From: CAYUPI01 sp964446585
GTDB taxonomy: Bacteria; Verrucomicrobiota; Verrucomicrobiia; Limisphaerales; UBA8199
NCBI GenBank assembly: GCA_964446585.1
Contig: CAYUPI010000024.1
Coordinates: 17,125-81,124 of the forward strand
Direction: 5' to 3'
Length of the DNA: 64,000 nucleotides
Shown here piece by piece: positions 8,924 through 17,723 of the stretch. Within the stretch, counting starts at the first letter, position 1. Each line of letters starts with the position of its first letter. Below the pieces are notes generated by a model, which saw nothing but the letters and a program-made list of their open reading frames with translations, had not been told where the DNA came from and did not search any database. The position numbers and the translations under genes were made by a program.

Positions 8924-9865
8924 ATGAGCGAAACAAAACTTGAATTGCCTCCGCGCGGTAACCTGACAGCCGTGCCCACGACCGTTTCGGAGGAACGCAA
9001 AGGGCTCACCAAGAAAGAACTCGTGGCTGATCACCCGACGTGGTGCCCCGGCTGCGGCGATTTTTCCGTCCTCGCGCTTTACTTCAAGCTCATCGAAAAG
9101 CGCAAAATATGGCATGAAAAAATTACCACGGTCGCCGGTATCGGATGCTCGAGCCGCTTTCCGTACTTTCTTCAGGCCCACGGCGCCCACTACATCCATG
9201 GCCGAGCCCTGCCTTTTGCCAGCGGTATTTCCCTGTCCCGGCCCGACCTGCACGTGTTCGTTTTCGGCGGCGACGGCGACGCATTTTCCATCGGCGGCAA
9301 TCACTTCAATCACACCGCGCGCAAGAATATCAAAATGACCTATGTCGTGATGGATAACTGGGTCTATGGCTTGACCAAGAAGCAGACCTCGCCAACCTCC
9401 CCGCTCGGCTTTAAGAGCAAGACCGATACGTGGGGCGCAGTTGATTATCCCATCAATCCGATGAAGCAGGCGATCGCCGCCGGCGCGACTTTTGTCGCCC
9501 GCACCACGCACACCAATCCGAACCACGTCCTGCAAATGATGGAAGCCGCCATGGACCACGACGGCTTCAGCTTTGTCGAATGCCTGAGCGAATGCGTCGA
9601 GTTCTATGAGGGGGCGTTCGACGCCTCGAACCCGCGCAAAGGCGGTGTCTTCAACCTCGTTCCGGCCGAGCATGATGTGACCGATGAACTCGCGGCCTAT
9701 AAGCTGGCCGCCGAGCCGTTCCCGGGGTATTTCGGAGTTTTCTACAAGGTCAACAAGCCGACCAAGAACACGAAAGAAGCCGGCATTATCGCCTCGGCAA
9801 CCGAGCGAGTCAAAGGCCTTAAGGATTGGGAAATCCTGAAAAAGAACTTCGACCGCATGAAGTAA
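8924..9865 (+). CDS. korB: 2-oxoacid:ferredoxin oxidoreductase, beta subunit
   Basis: A 313-residue protein. HPTWCPGCGDFSVL near residue 40 and IGCSSR provide cysteines typical of the beta subunit iron-sulfur cluster. The thiamine-diphosphate site is seen as GDGDAFSIGGNHFNH followed by MDNWVYGLTKKQ. The start ATG lies 11 bases after korA behind AAGGAC, a good ribosome site, whereas the longer in-frame opening overlaps korA and is rejected. Together the two subunits form a reversible oxoacid decarboxylating enzyme that exchanges electrons with ferredoxin. No ferredoxin gene is next to them. Confidence 0.94.
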   Translation: MSETKLELPPRGNLTAVPTTVSEERKGLTKKELVADHPTWCPGCGDFSVLALYFKLIEKRKIWHEKITTVAGIGCSSRFPYFLQAHGAHYIHGRALPFASGISLSRPDLHVFVFGGDGDAFSIGGNHFNHTARKNIKMTYVVMDNWVYGLTKKQTSPTSPLGFKSKTDTWGAVDYPINPMKQAIAAGATFVARTTHTNPNHVLQMMEAAMDHDGFSFVECLSECVEFYEGAFDASNPRKGGVFNLVPAEHDVTDELAAYKLAAEPFPGYFGVFYKVNKPTKNTKEAGIIASATERVKGLKDWEILKKNFDRMK

Positions 9866-9910
9866 GCCGGAGGGCCCGCACACCCGCGCTTCGCTCCGCC
9901 GCTGCGGGTA

Positions 9911-11065
9911 TCATCCGCCTTGCAGGTGGTCTCGGAGGAAGTTAAGGCAGACTCGTTCCACGTACGGGATACAGAGCACAGCGCTGTAATGTCCTGTCGG
10001 CAGCAGCACCGTCTCAGGGCGGCCCATCTTTCGGCGCAATTCCCACCCTTTGTGGAACGGCACGACCTTATCGCACATTCCTAAAACCAACATAGTCCTT
10101 TTTGGATCGACGTGCTCGGCCACGAGGCAGGGATCCATCGTGATATTCTGCCGAAGGGCGTCCTCAAATTGCTCCACCGTCATCCCATGCTCGCCCATGA
10201 AGGCCTTCCGTTGCCGGACGATGGTTTTCTCCGTTGAATGCGATAGGATAAACGGCAAATCGCCGCCGGCCAGGCCGGCGATCGCAGCCTCAATCCGCTG
10301 ATCCAATCCCGCCAGCAGCGCGGCTTGAATCCCGCCCATGCTGATGCCGAAGAGGCCGATGCGTTTCGCGTCCAATTCCGGGCGCGTCTCGAGCCAGTCG
10401 AGCACCTGCTTATTGTCCGCTACATTTTGCTTCAGCCAATCATTGATCGCCTGCGGCGTCGGCGTTTCGTGGCCGATTTCGCGACGATGCACCAGGGCCA
10501 CGGCCAAACCGCGCTTCGCAAAATACCGCGCAAAAAGCGTCTCCGGTTCGTAATTGCCGCCCGAAATAGGCAGAAGCATCACGACCGGGCTGTTGCTCCG
10601 CGGCAATTGGTAATAATCCACCACGATAACTCTGGGAGTGGTCGGGTCGTGAGAATCAAGTTCGAATCGACGAAGTGTGTATTTCTTCTGAACCTCAAGA
10701 ACAGTATTAGTTCGGACCACGGTGGGAGGCCGCGAGCCGCTGAATCCAGGGGAGTTTGCCTCAGGCAATGGTTGCGCCGCCCGCGGCGATTTATCCATCG
10801 ACAGGTGAATGCAGCCGGTCGTCACAAGCAGAGAGGCGAGCAGAAACGGCAGAAAAGCTCTGGTCTTGCCTGTGAGGTTTGATCTTGGGCCAAAGTAGCC
10901 GCCGACGTGAGTCGGCGGTAACTTCACTTGGCGAATAACGCGCCGACTCACGTCGGCGCCTGCGTTCCAATAGACTTTGTCAACGGCCCGTCCGGAGGCC
11001 GATGTAGGAATACCAATTAACGTGCTCGTCTGTGTCAGTACGCTCGCTCGCACGCGGGAAACCAT
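9911..11065 (-). CDS. alpha/beta hydrolase (dienelactone-hydrolase-like) lipoprotein; start uncertain
   Basis: The hydrolase core has GLFGISMGG with the nucleophile Ser, a later Asp in MCDKVVPF and His in PTGHYSAV, a complete catalytic triad. It resembles secreted esterases of the dienelactone hydrolase clan; the substrate is unknown. A lipobox LLVTTGC with its cysteine near residue 85 of this frame (nt 10811-10813) indicates a lipoprotein signal peptide starting near residue 63. No ATG, GTG or TTG lies just before that peptide. The only ATG is at 11065, and the frame between passes through the palindromic repeat at 10895-10960. Either the repeat replaced the original start or the start is a rare codon. 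Confidence 0.75.
   Translation of the reverse strand: MVSRVRASVLTQTSTLIGIPTSASGRAVDKVYWNAGADVSRRVIRQVKLPPTHVGGYFGPRSNLTGKTRAFLPFLLASLLVTTGCIHLSMDKSPRAAQPLPEANSPGFSGSRPPTVVRTNTVLEVQKKYTLRRFELDSHDPTTPRVIVVDYYQLPRSNSPVVMLLPISGGNYEPETLFARYFAKRGLAVALVHRREIGHETPTPQAINDWLKQNVADNKQVLDWLETRPELDAKRIGLFGISMGGIQAALLAGLDQRIEAAIAGLAGGDLPFILSHSTEKTIVRQRKAFMGEHGMTVEQFEDALRQNITMDPCLVAEHVDPKRTMLVLGMCDKVVPFHKGWELRRKMGRPETVLLPTGHYSAVLCIPYVERVCLNFLRDHLQGG
10895..10960. repeat. palindromic repeat overlapping the hydrolase 5' end
   Basis: It begins GTAGCCGCCGACGTGAGT and contains two hairpins, CCGCCGAC-GTGA-GTCGGCGG and GCGCCGAC-TCAC-GTCGGCGC. The two hairpins are themselves inverted copies of one another, 20-odd bases apart. 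It shares the GTAGCCGCCGACGT tip with the repeat at 49275-49353. It falls inside the open frame ahead of the hydrolase signal peptide. Confidence 0.8.
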
Positions 11066-11192
11066 GGTTCAGAGTCGCCGACTTTGCAAGTTCGTCGGCC
11101 GTTCCTGTAACTGTTTCCTCGTTGACCGAGGGCGAAGCGCCATTAAAATGCGCGCTCTGATTTTACATCAGGAAGAAAATTGAAATGGAAAT

Positions 11193-12242
11193 ATGGCAGT
11201 GAAGGTTGCAATAAACGGGTTCGGCCGCATTGGCCGTTTGGTGTTCCGGGCCATGGTCGAACAGGGATTGGTCGGCAAAGACGTCGAGGTCGTTGCTGTT
11301 GGAGATATTGTTCCGGCGGACAATCTGGCTTACCTGTTGAAGTACGACTCCACCCAAGGACGGTTCGGCGGCTCGGTCAGTTCGGAGAAATCCGCCGCTG
11401 ACAAAACCGAGGATGACGTGCTGGTCGTCAACGGCCGGAAGATGCTCGTTGTCAGCGCCAAGGAACCGTCACAATTACCCTGGAAACAATTGGGGGTGGA
11501 TGTCGTCATCGAATCCACAGGACTGTTTACCGACGTCGAAAAAGCCAAGGGGCATTTGGCCGCCGGCGCAAAAAAAGTCATTATCTCTGCTCCGGCCAAG
11601 GGAGATTGTCCGACGCTCGTCATGGGTGTCAACCAGGACAAGTACGATCCGAAACAACATCATGTCATTTCCAACGCCTCATGCACGACCAACTGCCTTG
11701 CCCCTCTGGTTTATGTGCTGCTGAAAGAGGGGTTCGGCGTCGAGGAAGGCCTCATGACCACTGTTCATTCGTACACCGCCACGCAAAAAACCGTGGACGG
11801 GCCCAGCAAGAAGGATTGGAAGGGCGGTCGGACGGCGGCGCTAAACCTGATCCCCTCCACTACGGGCGCGGCCAAAGCGGTTGGGTTGGTGTTGCCTGAA
11901 GTCAAAGGCAAGCTCACGGGGATGTCCTTCCGCGTGCCTACCCCGACCGTTTCCGTTGTGGATCTAACCGTGAGGACGGTCAAGGATACCAGCTATGCCG
12001 CGATCAGCGCGGCGATGAAAAAGGCCAGCGAAACTTACCTGAAAGGCATCCTCGAATACACCGAGGACGAGGTGGTCAGTTCGGATTTCATCCACTCGAC
12101 GGCCTCCTCGATCTTCGATCAGGGCTCAGGTATCGAACTGAACAAGCGGTTTTTCAAATTGGTGAGCTGGTACGACAACGAGTGGGGCTACAGTTGCCGC
12201 GTAGCGGACTTGCTGAAGTATGTGATCCAGAAAGGCGTCTGA
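11193..12242 (+). CDS. gapA: glyceraldehyde-3-phosphate dehydrogenase
   Basis: A 349-residue protein of full length. The Rossmann motif INGFGRIGRLVFR begins at residue 7. The catalytic cysteine is Cys164 in SNASCTTNCLAP, with HSYTATQ carrying the catalytic histidine. The C-terminus WYDNEWGYSCRV is diagnostic. It oxidises glyceraldehyde 3-phosphate with NAD(P) and phosphate to 1,3-bisphosphoglycerate in glycolysis/gluconeogenesis. The insert GKDVEVVAVGDIVPADNLAYLL suggests the longer bacterial/kinetoplastid-like branch. No pgk gene follows, so it appears monocistronic. Confidence 0.97.
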   Translation: MAVKVAINGFGRIGRLVFRAMVEQGLVGKDVEVVAVGDIVPADNLAYLLKYDSTQGRFGGSVSSEKSAADKTEDDVLVVNGRKMLVVSAKEPSQLPWKQLGVDVVIESTGLFTDVEKAKGHLAAGAKKVIISAPAKGDCPTLVMGVNQDKYDPKQHHVISNASCTTNCLAPLVYVLLKEGFGVEEGLMTTVHSYTATQKTVDGPSKKDWKGGRTAALNLIPSTTGAAKAVGLVLPEVKGKLTGMSFRVPTPTVSVVDLTVRTVKDTSYAAISAAMKKASETYLKGILEYTEDEVVSSDFIHSTASSIFDQGSGIELNKRFFKLVSWYDNEWGYSCRVADLLKYVIQKGV

Positions 12243-12285
12243 GCGCCCTTTGCGGACCGTCGAGAGCAACGAGCCTGCATCCCGT

Positions 12286-12423
12286 TCCCCTCACCCCAAC
12301 CCTCTCCCCCAGCAGAGGGAGTCCGTAAACCCGGGGCTCGGATGTTTCAACGCCTGACGATTCGCTTCCTGACTGGCGATGATCCCCCCTCTCCCAGGGG
12401 AGAGGATCGGGGTGAGGGGAAAG
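12286..12423. repeat. dispersed repeat element, copy A
   Basis: The ends are inverted G-rich/C-rich tracts (CCCCTCACCCCAACCCTCTC on the left, GAGAGGATCGGGGTGAGGGG on the right). The interior, including GATGTTTCAACG and CTGGCGATGATCCCCC, is shared in inverted orientation with the element at 24958-25100. It lies between gapA and msrA and encodes nothing recognisable. It may form a long hairpin that ends transcription. Confidence 0.8.
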
Positions 12424-12507
12424 GAATCGCACCTGCTATGCACATTGCTCGCATTGGACCCAAGGTCTGATCCACACCCGCAAGGCCCGACCTCCTTAAA
12501 TCATTTG

Positions 12508-13155
12508 CTATTTCAAACCTACGCCCGCGCCAGCGGTGGCAGGCTGCCCCGTTTCTTTGAGCCTTTTCTCGAATTTCTCGACCTTGGGACGGATGACGGC
12601 CCGACAATAGGGCTGGTTCGGGTTGCTTCGATAGAAATCCTGATGGTCCGCGTTGGCCTTGTAGAATTTTTTCAGCGGCACAATCTCCGTCACAATCGGA
12701 TCCCGAAAATGTTTTTGCGCCGCCGCCTTGGATTTTTCCGCGGCGCTCTTTTGCGCGTCGTTGCTGTAGAGAATGATTGACCGATATTGCGTACCGGTGT
12801 CATGCCCTTGCCGGTTCAGAGTGGTTGGATCGTGCGCTTCCCAGAACGTCTCCAGAATTTTTTCGTAAGATACTTTCTTCGGATCGTACTCGATTTGAAT
12901 GACCTCCGCATGACCGGTGGCGCCGGTGCAAACTTCCTCGTAGGTTGGATTTTCCTTCGTGCCCCCGGCGAAACCGCTGGCGACAGACTTGACTCCAGGC
13001 AGCATTTGAAAAATCGCTTCGGTACACCAGTAGCATCCGCCGCCGAGCGTGGCCGTTTCGGTCTGATTGGCTGAATTCATAGGCTTGGTTTGTGCGAAAT
13101 CCGAGAGGGCACTTGCCAGCAGCAGAACGGGAAACGCGCGAAAGATCCTGCTCAT
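12508..13155 (-). CDS. msrA: peptide-methionine (S)-S-oxide reductase, exported
   Basis: A 215-residue protein. An N-terminal signal peptide of about 21 residues (FPVLLLASALSDFAQ) precedes the MsrA domain. The active site is GGCYWCTEAIF, close to the family GCFWCxE, with the following landmarks GFAGG, TGATGHAEVIQIEYDP and GTQYRSIILY. It reduces methionine-S-sulfoxide in proteins. Export means it would repair periplasmic or envelope proteins, which needs a periplasmic reductant not seen nearby. It shares the minus strand with the two genes upstream at short spacing, suggesting an envelope-maintenance operon with the protease gene. Confidence 0.94.
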   Translation of the reverse strand: MSRIFRAFPVLLLASALSDFAQTKPMNSANQTETATLGGGCYWCTEAIFQMLPGVKSVASGFAGGTKENPTYEEVCTGATGHAEVIQIEYDPKKVSYEKILETFWEAHDPTTLNRQGHDTGTQYRSIILYSNDAQKSAAEKSKAAAQKHFRDPIVTEIVPLKKFYKANADHQDFYRSNPNQPYCRAVIRPKVEKFEKRLKETGQPATAGAGVGLK

Positions 13156-13164
13156 CGCTCGCGG

Positions 13165-13758
13165 CTAATTTGCCGCCGGCTTTTGGAGCTCGGCGGCAAT
13201 GGCTTTGACGTCGTCGGCAATCGCCACCGCATCTTTGCGGGGCAGACCGCTGACCTGAAAAATGGCCTGCACATCCGACACAATTTCCTGCATTTGCGTT
13301 GCTGGGATATTTCCGGGGTTCAAGGCCGCGTTGAGATTCTGTGACAGTCTTGAGCGAGTGCCATCAGTCAGAGGCTTTTGCGCGAGCGCGGCTGACACGT
13401 CCTCCGCAAGTTTGTTGGCTGCGGCAGGCGAAGGCTTGCGTGCGCCCTGGGCCAGGGCCATGAAATCCCTCGCAAGCTGCTGTTTCTGCGCCGGCGTGAC
13501 CTGGGCGTCCACTTTGATCGCGGCCAAATCCGTCTGCAATTTCGCCAGGGCTTGTTGCGGAGTCAGCACGGCGGGGGCCGTCGTGGCAGGTTTGGGCGCA
13601 GCGGGTGGGGGTTGGCTGGGCGGAGGCACTCCTTGCCGGACGTTGTTTTGGTTACTGAGGTCTTTGGCGCGTTGCTTGATGATGGCCTCGGAACCAGCCG
13701 CAAAAGCGTGCGTGGCCAACAAGCTGCTCACGCCAATCATGAGAAGAATCAATTTCAT
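13165..13758 (-). CDS. small secreted protein of unknown function
   Basis: A 197-residue protein from the ATG at 13758; the frame opens at 13791 but the later start gives a clean signal peptide (MKLILLMIGVSSLLATHAFA). The mature part has a short proline/alanine-rich linker (PPPSQPPPAAPKP), then helical sequence rich in Ala, Lys and Gln without cysteines or a known catalytic motif. It sits 9 bases upstream of msrA and downstream of the Tsp-type protease on the same strand. I do not recognise a family; a periplasmic helical protein is all that can be inferred. Confidence 0.75.
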   Translation of the reverse strand: MKLILLMIGVSSLLATHAFAAGSEAIIKQRAKDLSNQNNVRQGVPPPSQPPPAAPKPATTAPAVLTPQQALAKLQTDLAAIKVDAQVTPAQKQQLARDFMALAQGARKPSPAAANKLAEDVSAALAQKPLTDGTRSRLSQNLNAALNPGNIPATQMQEIVSDVQAIFQVSGLPRKDAVAIADDVKAIAAELQKPAAN

Positions 13759-13831
13759 AAACAAGATGCGCCAGGTCCCGGATGGAAGCATCCTGGCCGG
13801 AGGCTCAAGCGACCAACAGCCCCACAGGAGG

Positions 13832-16285
13832 TTAATCCTTCCGGTTTACATCCAGTGCGGGCTGGCCGGCCGCCAGCACGTTGGCTTTCGCCAGCATCGC
13901 GATGTAATCCATCAGAATATGCTCGGCTTCCAGCAGGCTCACATCCGGGACCGGCGGTTTCTCACCGTCGGAGTCGTCGTTAAGATTGAAATTAGTGCTC
14001 ACTGCCGCACCGGCAACTGCTTTTGCGCTCGCGCTTTTGCCCCGGCCCGGGGCGCTGATGCGGGTGGAGGCCTTGGCCTGCAAATTCGTCTTTTCGACTG
14101 GAGGCGGCAGTCCGGGCATGCTGCATTGCTTGAGGCTCAGCTCATAAACCTTTTCCGGCGACTCTTTCCGGGCGAGCCGTTCTTGGTCGCGCGCCTTTTG
14201 GCGGGCTTCGATCTCCTCTTTTTCCTTGAGCCGTTGCTTTTCGTTCAAGGAATAGGTCTTGTCGGCCTGCAACTTTTTGTACTGCGCGGTATCCTCTCGC
14301 ACGTAGTCGTATTCCCGTTCGGCCGCGACGCGCTCCGCGGACTGCTTCGTCAGCTCGGGCAGATAGGGCGCCACAAGGTTCAAGCGTTCATACTTGGCGC
14401 TGTCGATCGTGTCGTACTCCAACGCGTTCTCGAGCGCTTTTTCGCCGACATCCTTCGAATCATTGAACACCGACGGCAGCACGATGTCCGGCTCCACGCC
14501 CTTCTTCTGGGTCGAGGCGCCGCTGGCGCGATAAAACTTTTTGATCGTCAATTTCAATGCCCCCGGATCGTTGGTCAATGGCATCCGCATCATCATCGAG
14601 AGCGGATTGACACTTTGCACGGTGCCTTTCCCATGCGTCGAAGCATCGCCCACGACCAACGCCCGGCCGTAATCCTGCAAAGCGCCCGCGACGATTTCCG
14701 AGGCCGAAGCGCTGAATTTGCTCGTCAGCACAATCAACGGCCCATCATAGGCAACTGAGGCATCTGTATCCTCCTCGACCTGCTTCTTGCCGTCAGAGTT
14801 GACCACTTGCACGACCGGGCCCTCCTTGATGAACAGGCCGGTCAACTTAATCGCTTCGTCCAGCGAGCCACCGCCGTTCCGGCGCAAATCCAGAATCACG
14901 CCGGAAACATTCTCCTCCTTCAGTTTCTTGAGAAGTACCGCGACGTCCGCAGACGTTGTATTGGCCGCCGCTGCTCCGCTGGCGTTGGCCAGTTCTGGCC
15001 GTTTCATGCCGCCCAAATCAAACGGCGCATAGAACGAAGGCAAATCGATCACTCCAAGCCGGAGCGGCTCGCGCCCGCCGGCTGGCAACTCGATGATTTT
15101 GGCCTTCGCCGCCTGATCGTCGAGCGTGATTTCCCGGCGGATTAAGCTCACCACGGTCGCCGAGGCAGCATCCGCCCCCGCCGGAAGAATCTTGAGCTGC
15201 ACCTCGGTCTCTTTCGGGCCGCGAATCAATTGCACCGCTTTATTGAGATTCATATCCACGACATCAACGAACGGCTGGCCTCCCTGGGCCACGGCGATAA
15301 TCCGGTCCTTCTCTTTGAGCTGCTTGCTTTCGATGGCCGGGCCGCGCGGCAACAGCCGCAGGATCGTGCAATAGCCGTCCTCGGAGATGAGTTCCGCGCC
15401 GATGCCGAACAAGCTGAGATTCATCCCGATCGAGAAACTCTCCAATTGCGCATGCCCGAAGTAATCTGAGTGTGGATCGTACACGTGGGCCAGCGCCGTC
15501 AGATAAACCTGGAGCACGTCATCGTTGTCGTAGTCGGTAAACGTCCGTAGATTGCGGTGGTAACGATGGCTGAGCGTTGCGACGATTTCCTCCGCTTCCG
15601 ATTTCTGCGGCGTCGCGGCCGGCGCCGGGCCGGCGGGGCGGTTTGTGGATGAGTTTTTTGCCGACTGGGACTGGGCCTTCTTGCGCGCGTCAAGTTTTGC
15701 GAGATGTTCCTGCAAATATTCGAACCGGAGGCGGTCCCGCCAAAGTGCCTTGGCCTCGTCGAGGTCTTTCGGATAAGGCAGCTCGTGGCGATTCAGCGTG
15801 ATCCGTTCATCAGTATCGAACGTGAACTTCTCGGTCTTGAGTAATTCATCGACATAGGCGACGCGCTGCTGCAGCCGTTGCTCGAACCGATCGAAAATCT
15901 CGCAACCCGGCGTCGTGTCGGCTCCGCCATGACGATTGAGGGTCAGTTGATGAAGATTCGTGCGGTAATGCGCGAAATCCGCCAGGTCGGCCTGAGTGAA
16001 ATGCACGTGTTGCGGGTCAAGTGCCTCAAGGTAACGGTCAAGGAATTTGCCCGAAATGGTTTCATCGAATCGCAAATGCGAATAGTGCAAATCTTGCAGC
16101 ATCCGGGCGGTCAGGTAGGCGATCTTGCCGTCCGTCGGGCCAGGAGTGACATGGTGGATTTTGTTAGTGTGTTCCTGGCTTTCGGCGGGCACCGCCGCAG
16201 CCGCTGGTTCCGCAGCGGACAGGGGGAGCAGAAGTTTGCCGCCCAGGACCAGCAGCAACATCCTCAGAAGCAAGCGTTGAGTCAT
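13832..16285 (-). CDS. carboxy-terminal processing protease, S41A (Tsp/Prc type)
   Basis: An 817-residue protein with an N-terminal signal peptide. A long N-terminal helical region (residues ~50-240, LQDLHYSHLRFDE, YLEALDPQHVHFTQADL) is typical of Tsp. It is followed by a PDZ domain (LSLFGIGAELISEDGYCTI) and the S41 catalytic domain. SASASEIVAGALQDYGRAL holds the catalytic Ser near residue 527, and GKGTVQ holds the Lys about 25 residues later, matching the Ser-Lys dyad spacing of E. coli Tsp. The C-terminal DUF3340-like region follows. It degrades or trims proteins in the periplasm from their C-termini. Confidence 0.95.
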   Translation of the reverse strand: MTQRLLLRMLLLVLGGKLLLPLSAAEPAAAAVPAESQEHTNKIHHVTPGPTDGKIAYLTARMLQDLHYSHLRFDETISGKFLDRYLEALDPQHVHFTQADLADFAHYRTNLHQLTLNRHGGADTTPGCEIFDRFEQRLQQRVAYVDELLKTEKFTFDTDERITLNRHELPYPKDLDEAKALWRDRLRFEYLQEHLAKLDARKKAQSQSAKNSSTNRPAGPAPAATPQKSEAEEIVATLSHRYHRNLRTFTDYDNDDVLQVYLTALAHVYDPHSDYFGHAQLESFSIGMNLSLFGIGAELISEDGYCTILRLLPRGPAIESKQLKEKDRIIAVAQGGQPFVDVVDMNLNKAVQLIRGPKETEVQLKILPAGADAASATVVSLIRREITLDDQAAKAKIIELPAGGREPLRLGVIDLPSFYAPFDLGGMKRPELANASGAAAANTTSADVAVLLKKLKEENVSGVILDLRRNGGGSLDEAIKLTGLFIKEGPVVQVVNSDGKKQVEEDTDASVAYDGPLIVLTSKFSASASEIVAGALQDYGRALVVGDASTHGKGTVQSVNPLSMMMRMPLTNDPGALKLTIKKFYRASGASTQKKGVEPDIVLPSVFNDSKDVGEKALENALEYDTIDSAKYERLNLVAPYLPELTKQSAERVAAEREYDYVREDTAQYKKLQADKTYSLNEKQRLKEKEEIEARQKARDQERLARKESPEKVYELSLKQCSMPGLPPPVEKTNLQAKASTRISAPGRGKSASAKAVAGAAVSTNFNLNDDSDGEKPPVPDVSLLEAEHILMDYIAMLAKANVLAAGQPALDVNRKD

Positions 16286-16649
16286 GATCTTAGTTGCCTA
16301 ATGTTAACATACCTTGGACGGAATGCAGCAACAAACATTCCGAGATTTTACGGACAAAATGAGGCAATTTCGGACCATTTTCGGCGCTCCCGCCGGAACC
16401 AGGAACCCCGATCGCAGGACCATGGACGACGGGACCACCGACGAAGGGACCTCCAAGACGCCCTGGCCGGGTTTGTCAATGTCTGCAAATCCTCCGCGAA
16501 CGTTTCAGATCAGGCGCGCCGGGCCGCTGAGCCAGGAATAAAGACGAGGAGCAGTCCGGGGTCGCCTGCATCTGAGTTCAGGCTCCGCGCGCTCGGCCCT
16601 CTGTGCATCCGCTCATCCTTGCCGCGCTCCGCTGAATGCTATCTTGAGC
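16286..16649. other. noncoding region at the distal end of the cassette array
   Basis: No convincing gene is seen. It is flanked by the protease gene and by a last, poorly conserved attC-like sequence near 16575-16656. The junction between the array and the conserved chromosome must fall here. Confidence 0.5.
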
Positions 16650-16684
16650 GTTAGCAGATCCAGGTCTCATGTTGATGCAAGAAT

Positions 16685-17113
16685 CTAAAGATGTGCAGCG
16701 CTTAGAACCAATAAGAGTCCAGCTACCAGCGCGAATATGACAGAGATGGCGTATCCCAATTTTTGAACTGTTAGCAGGGCCCAGGTACACTTATCCGAGA
16801 TCTTGCTGTAGACCTCGGTGCGCAGAGCGGTCGAGCGCTCTTGGCTTGGCCAGGACCAAAAGAGATGCCGGTACGGCTGCCAAAGGTGCGGGTGCGATTG
16901 GCGCAACCTTGGCGCGAACATCGCTGTCGAGGCTAGCGCGAACGCCGCGCCGAACACAGTTACGAGTGCCAAGCAATCCCTGGCATAGTCCCCGATTTGG
17001 GTGGCACGGGTGAGCGCGCCCACCCGGAAAAACAGGACGGCTGAGGCAATCGCAACTGCAGCTCCAACGATAACCAGCAGAAGTAAGCAAAGTCGGACAC
17101 GATCGGTTGCCAT
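16685..17113 (-). CDS. cassette gene: membrane protein of unknown function
   Basis: A 142-residue protein with about three hydrophobic segments: residues 8-30 (LLLLVIVGAAVAIASAVLFF), about 46-66 (LALVTVFGAAFALASTAMF) and 118-140 (LGYAISVIFALVAGLLLVL). The middle loop has basic and aromatic residues. No family is recognised. It is the last cassette on the array; the ATG is 8 bases after the core site at 17121. The attC that should follow it is poorly preserved. Confidence 0.75.
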   Translation of the reverse strand: MATDRVRLCLLLLVIVGAAVAIASAVLFFRVGALTRATQIGDYARDCLALVTVFGAAFALASTAMFAPRLRQSHPHLWQPYRHLFWSWPSQERSTALRTEVYSKISDKCTWALLTVQKLGYAISVIFALVAGLLLVLSAAHL

Positions 17114-17120
17114 AGTCGCC

Positions 17121-17210
17121 TGCTAACGAAGAGCGCAGCCACGCCGGGCCAGTGATGCCCAGCACGCCGCAGGACAGGCTCCCGGCGTTGGCTGGCGCGT
17201 TTTGTTGGCC
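17121..17210 (-). repeat. attC site following the gene at 17214-17621
   Basis: The core sites are GGCCAAC (minus-strand 5' end) and GTTAGCA. The arms GCGCCAGCCAACGCCGGG and GCGCAGCCACGCCGGG (the latter shown as the reverse complement of the other arm) pair except for two extra bases on one arm, the extrahelical bases expected of attC. The upstream gene's TAG stop lies 4 bases before the site. Confidence 0.88.
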
Positions 17211-17213
17211 ATG

Positions 17214-17621
17214 CTAGTCATAAAACATCAGAATCTCCTCCTTAAGGGTGTGGTGATTACACTTTGGGCACGAAAAGCGGTTAGTCGGGCTACCGTACGT
17301 TTGAAAGTCATAAACATAGTTCGTGCAGTTGGGACAGGGGAAAAGGTTTCCGCGCCCCGGAAGGGAGAGGTCCTGGGGAACCCAAATGGCCTTCAGATTC
17401 TGTGGCGGTGTGTCCTTGCGATTCCATGAAATGGAAACGAATTTCTTACAAGTGCAGCAGTAGCCGGTACGTTCCTCGACTAGCTTGCTACCGCCTGATT
17501 TGCACTTCGCTTCAAATTTGCATTCCCGATTTTCACACGTGAACTTTAGCTCAGACCCCGCAAAAGCATAAGTCGTCGCGAGAGTGAATAGGAATATACT
17601 AAGAATCGTTTTCGTTTTCAT
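17214..17621 (-). CDS. cassette gene: secreted cysteine-rich protein
   Basis: A 135-residue protein from the ATG at 17621. Five more upstream codons are open but begin inside the attC core. A signal peptide (MKTKTILSIFLFTLATTYAFA) is followed by a small domain with several cysteine pairs: CENREC, CCTCK, CPNC and CPKC. This suggests one or two zinc ribbons or disulfide-bonded knuckles, an odd feature for an exported protein. The family is not recognised. The attC sites at 17121-17210 and 17631-17723 border it closely. Confidence 0.78.
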   Translation of the reverse strand: MKTKTILSIFLFTLATTYAFAGSELKFTCENRECKFEAKCKSGGSKLVEERTGYCCTCKKFVSISWNRKDTPPQNLKAIWVPQDLSLPGRGNLFPCPNCTNYVYDFQTYGSPTNRFSCPKCNHHTLKEEILMFYD

Positions 17622-17630
17622 TTGTCTAAA

Positions 17631-17723
17631 GGCCAACGCTCGCTCTCACTGGCGCCCGGCTAACAAGCCTCGATACGCAAACAGAGCGCCGTCCGGGCGG
17701 CCAGTGCAGAGCGTGGGTTAGAC
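17631..17723 (-). repeat. attC site following the gene at 17660-18034
   Basis: The core sites are GTCTAAC and GTTGGCC. The arms CGCTCTGCACTGGCCGCCCG and CGCTCTCACTGGCGCCCGG (the latter as reverse complement) match except for two unpaired bases on one side. The stop codon of the cassette gene lies inside this attC. Confidence 0.9.

Noticed and set aside
13262..14758. A 498-residue plus-strand open frame antisense to the small secreted protein and protease genes
   Set aside because: The minus-strand genes have clear signal peptides and catalytic motifs, while this frame is a compositional shadow.
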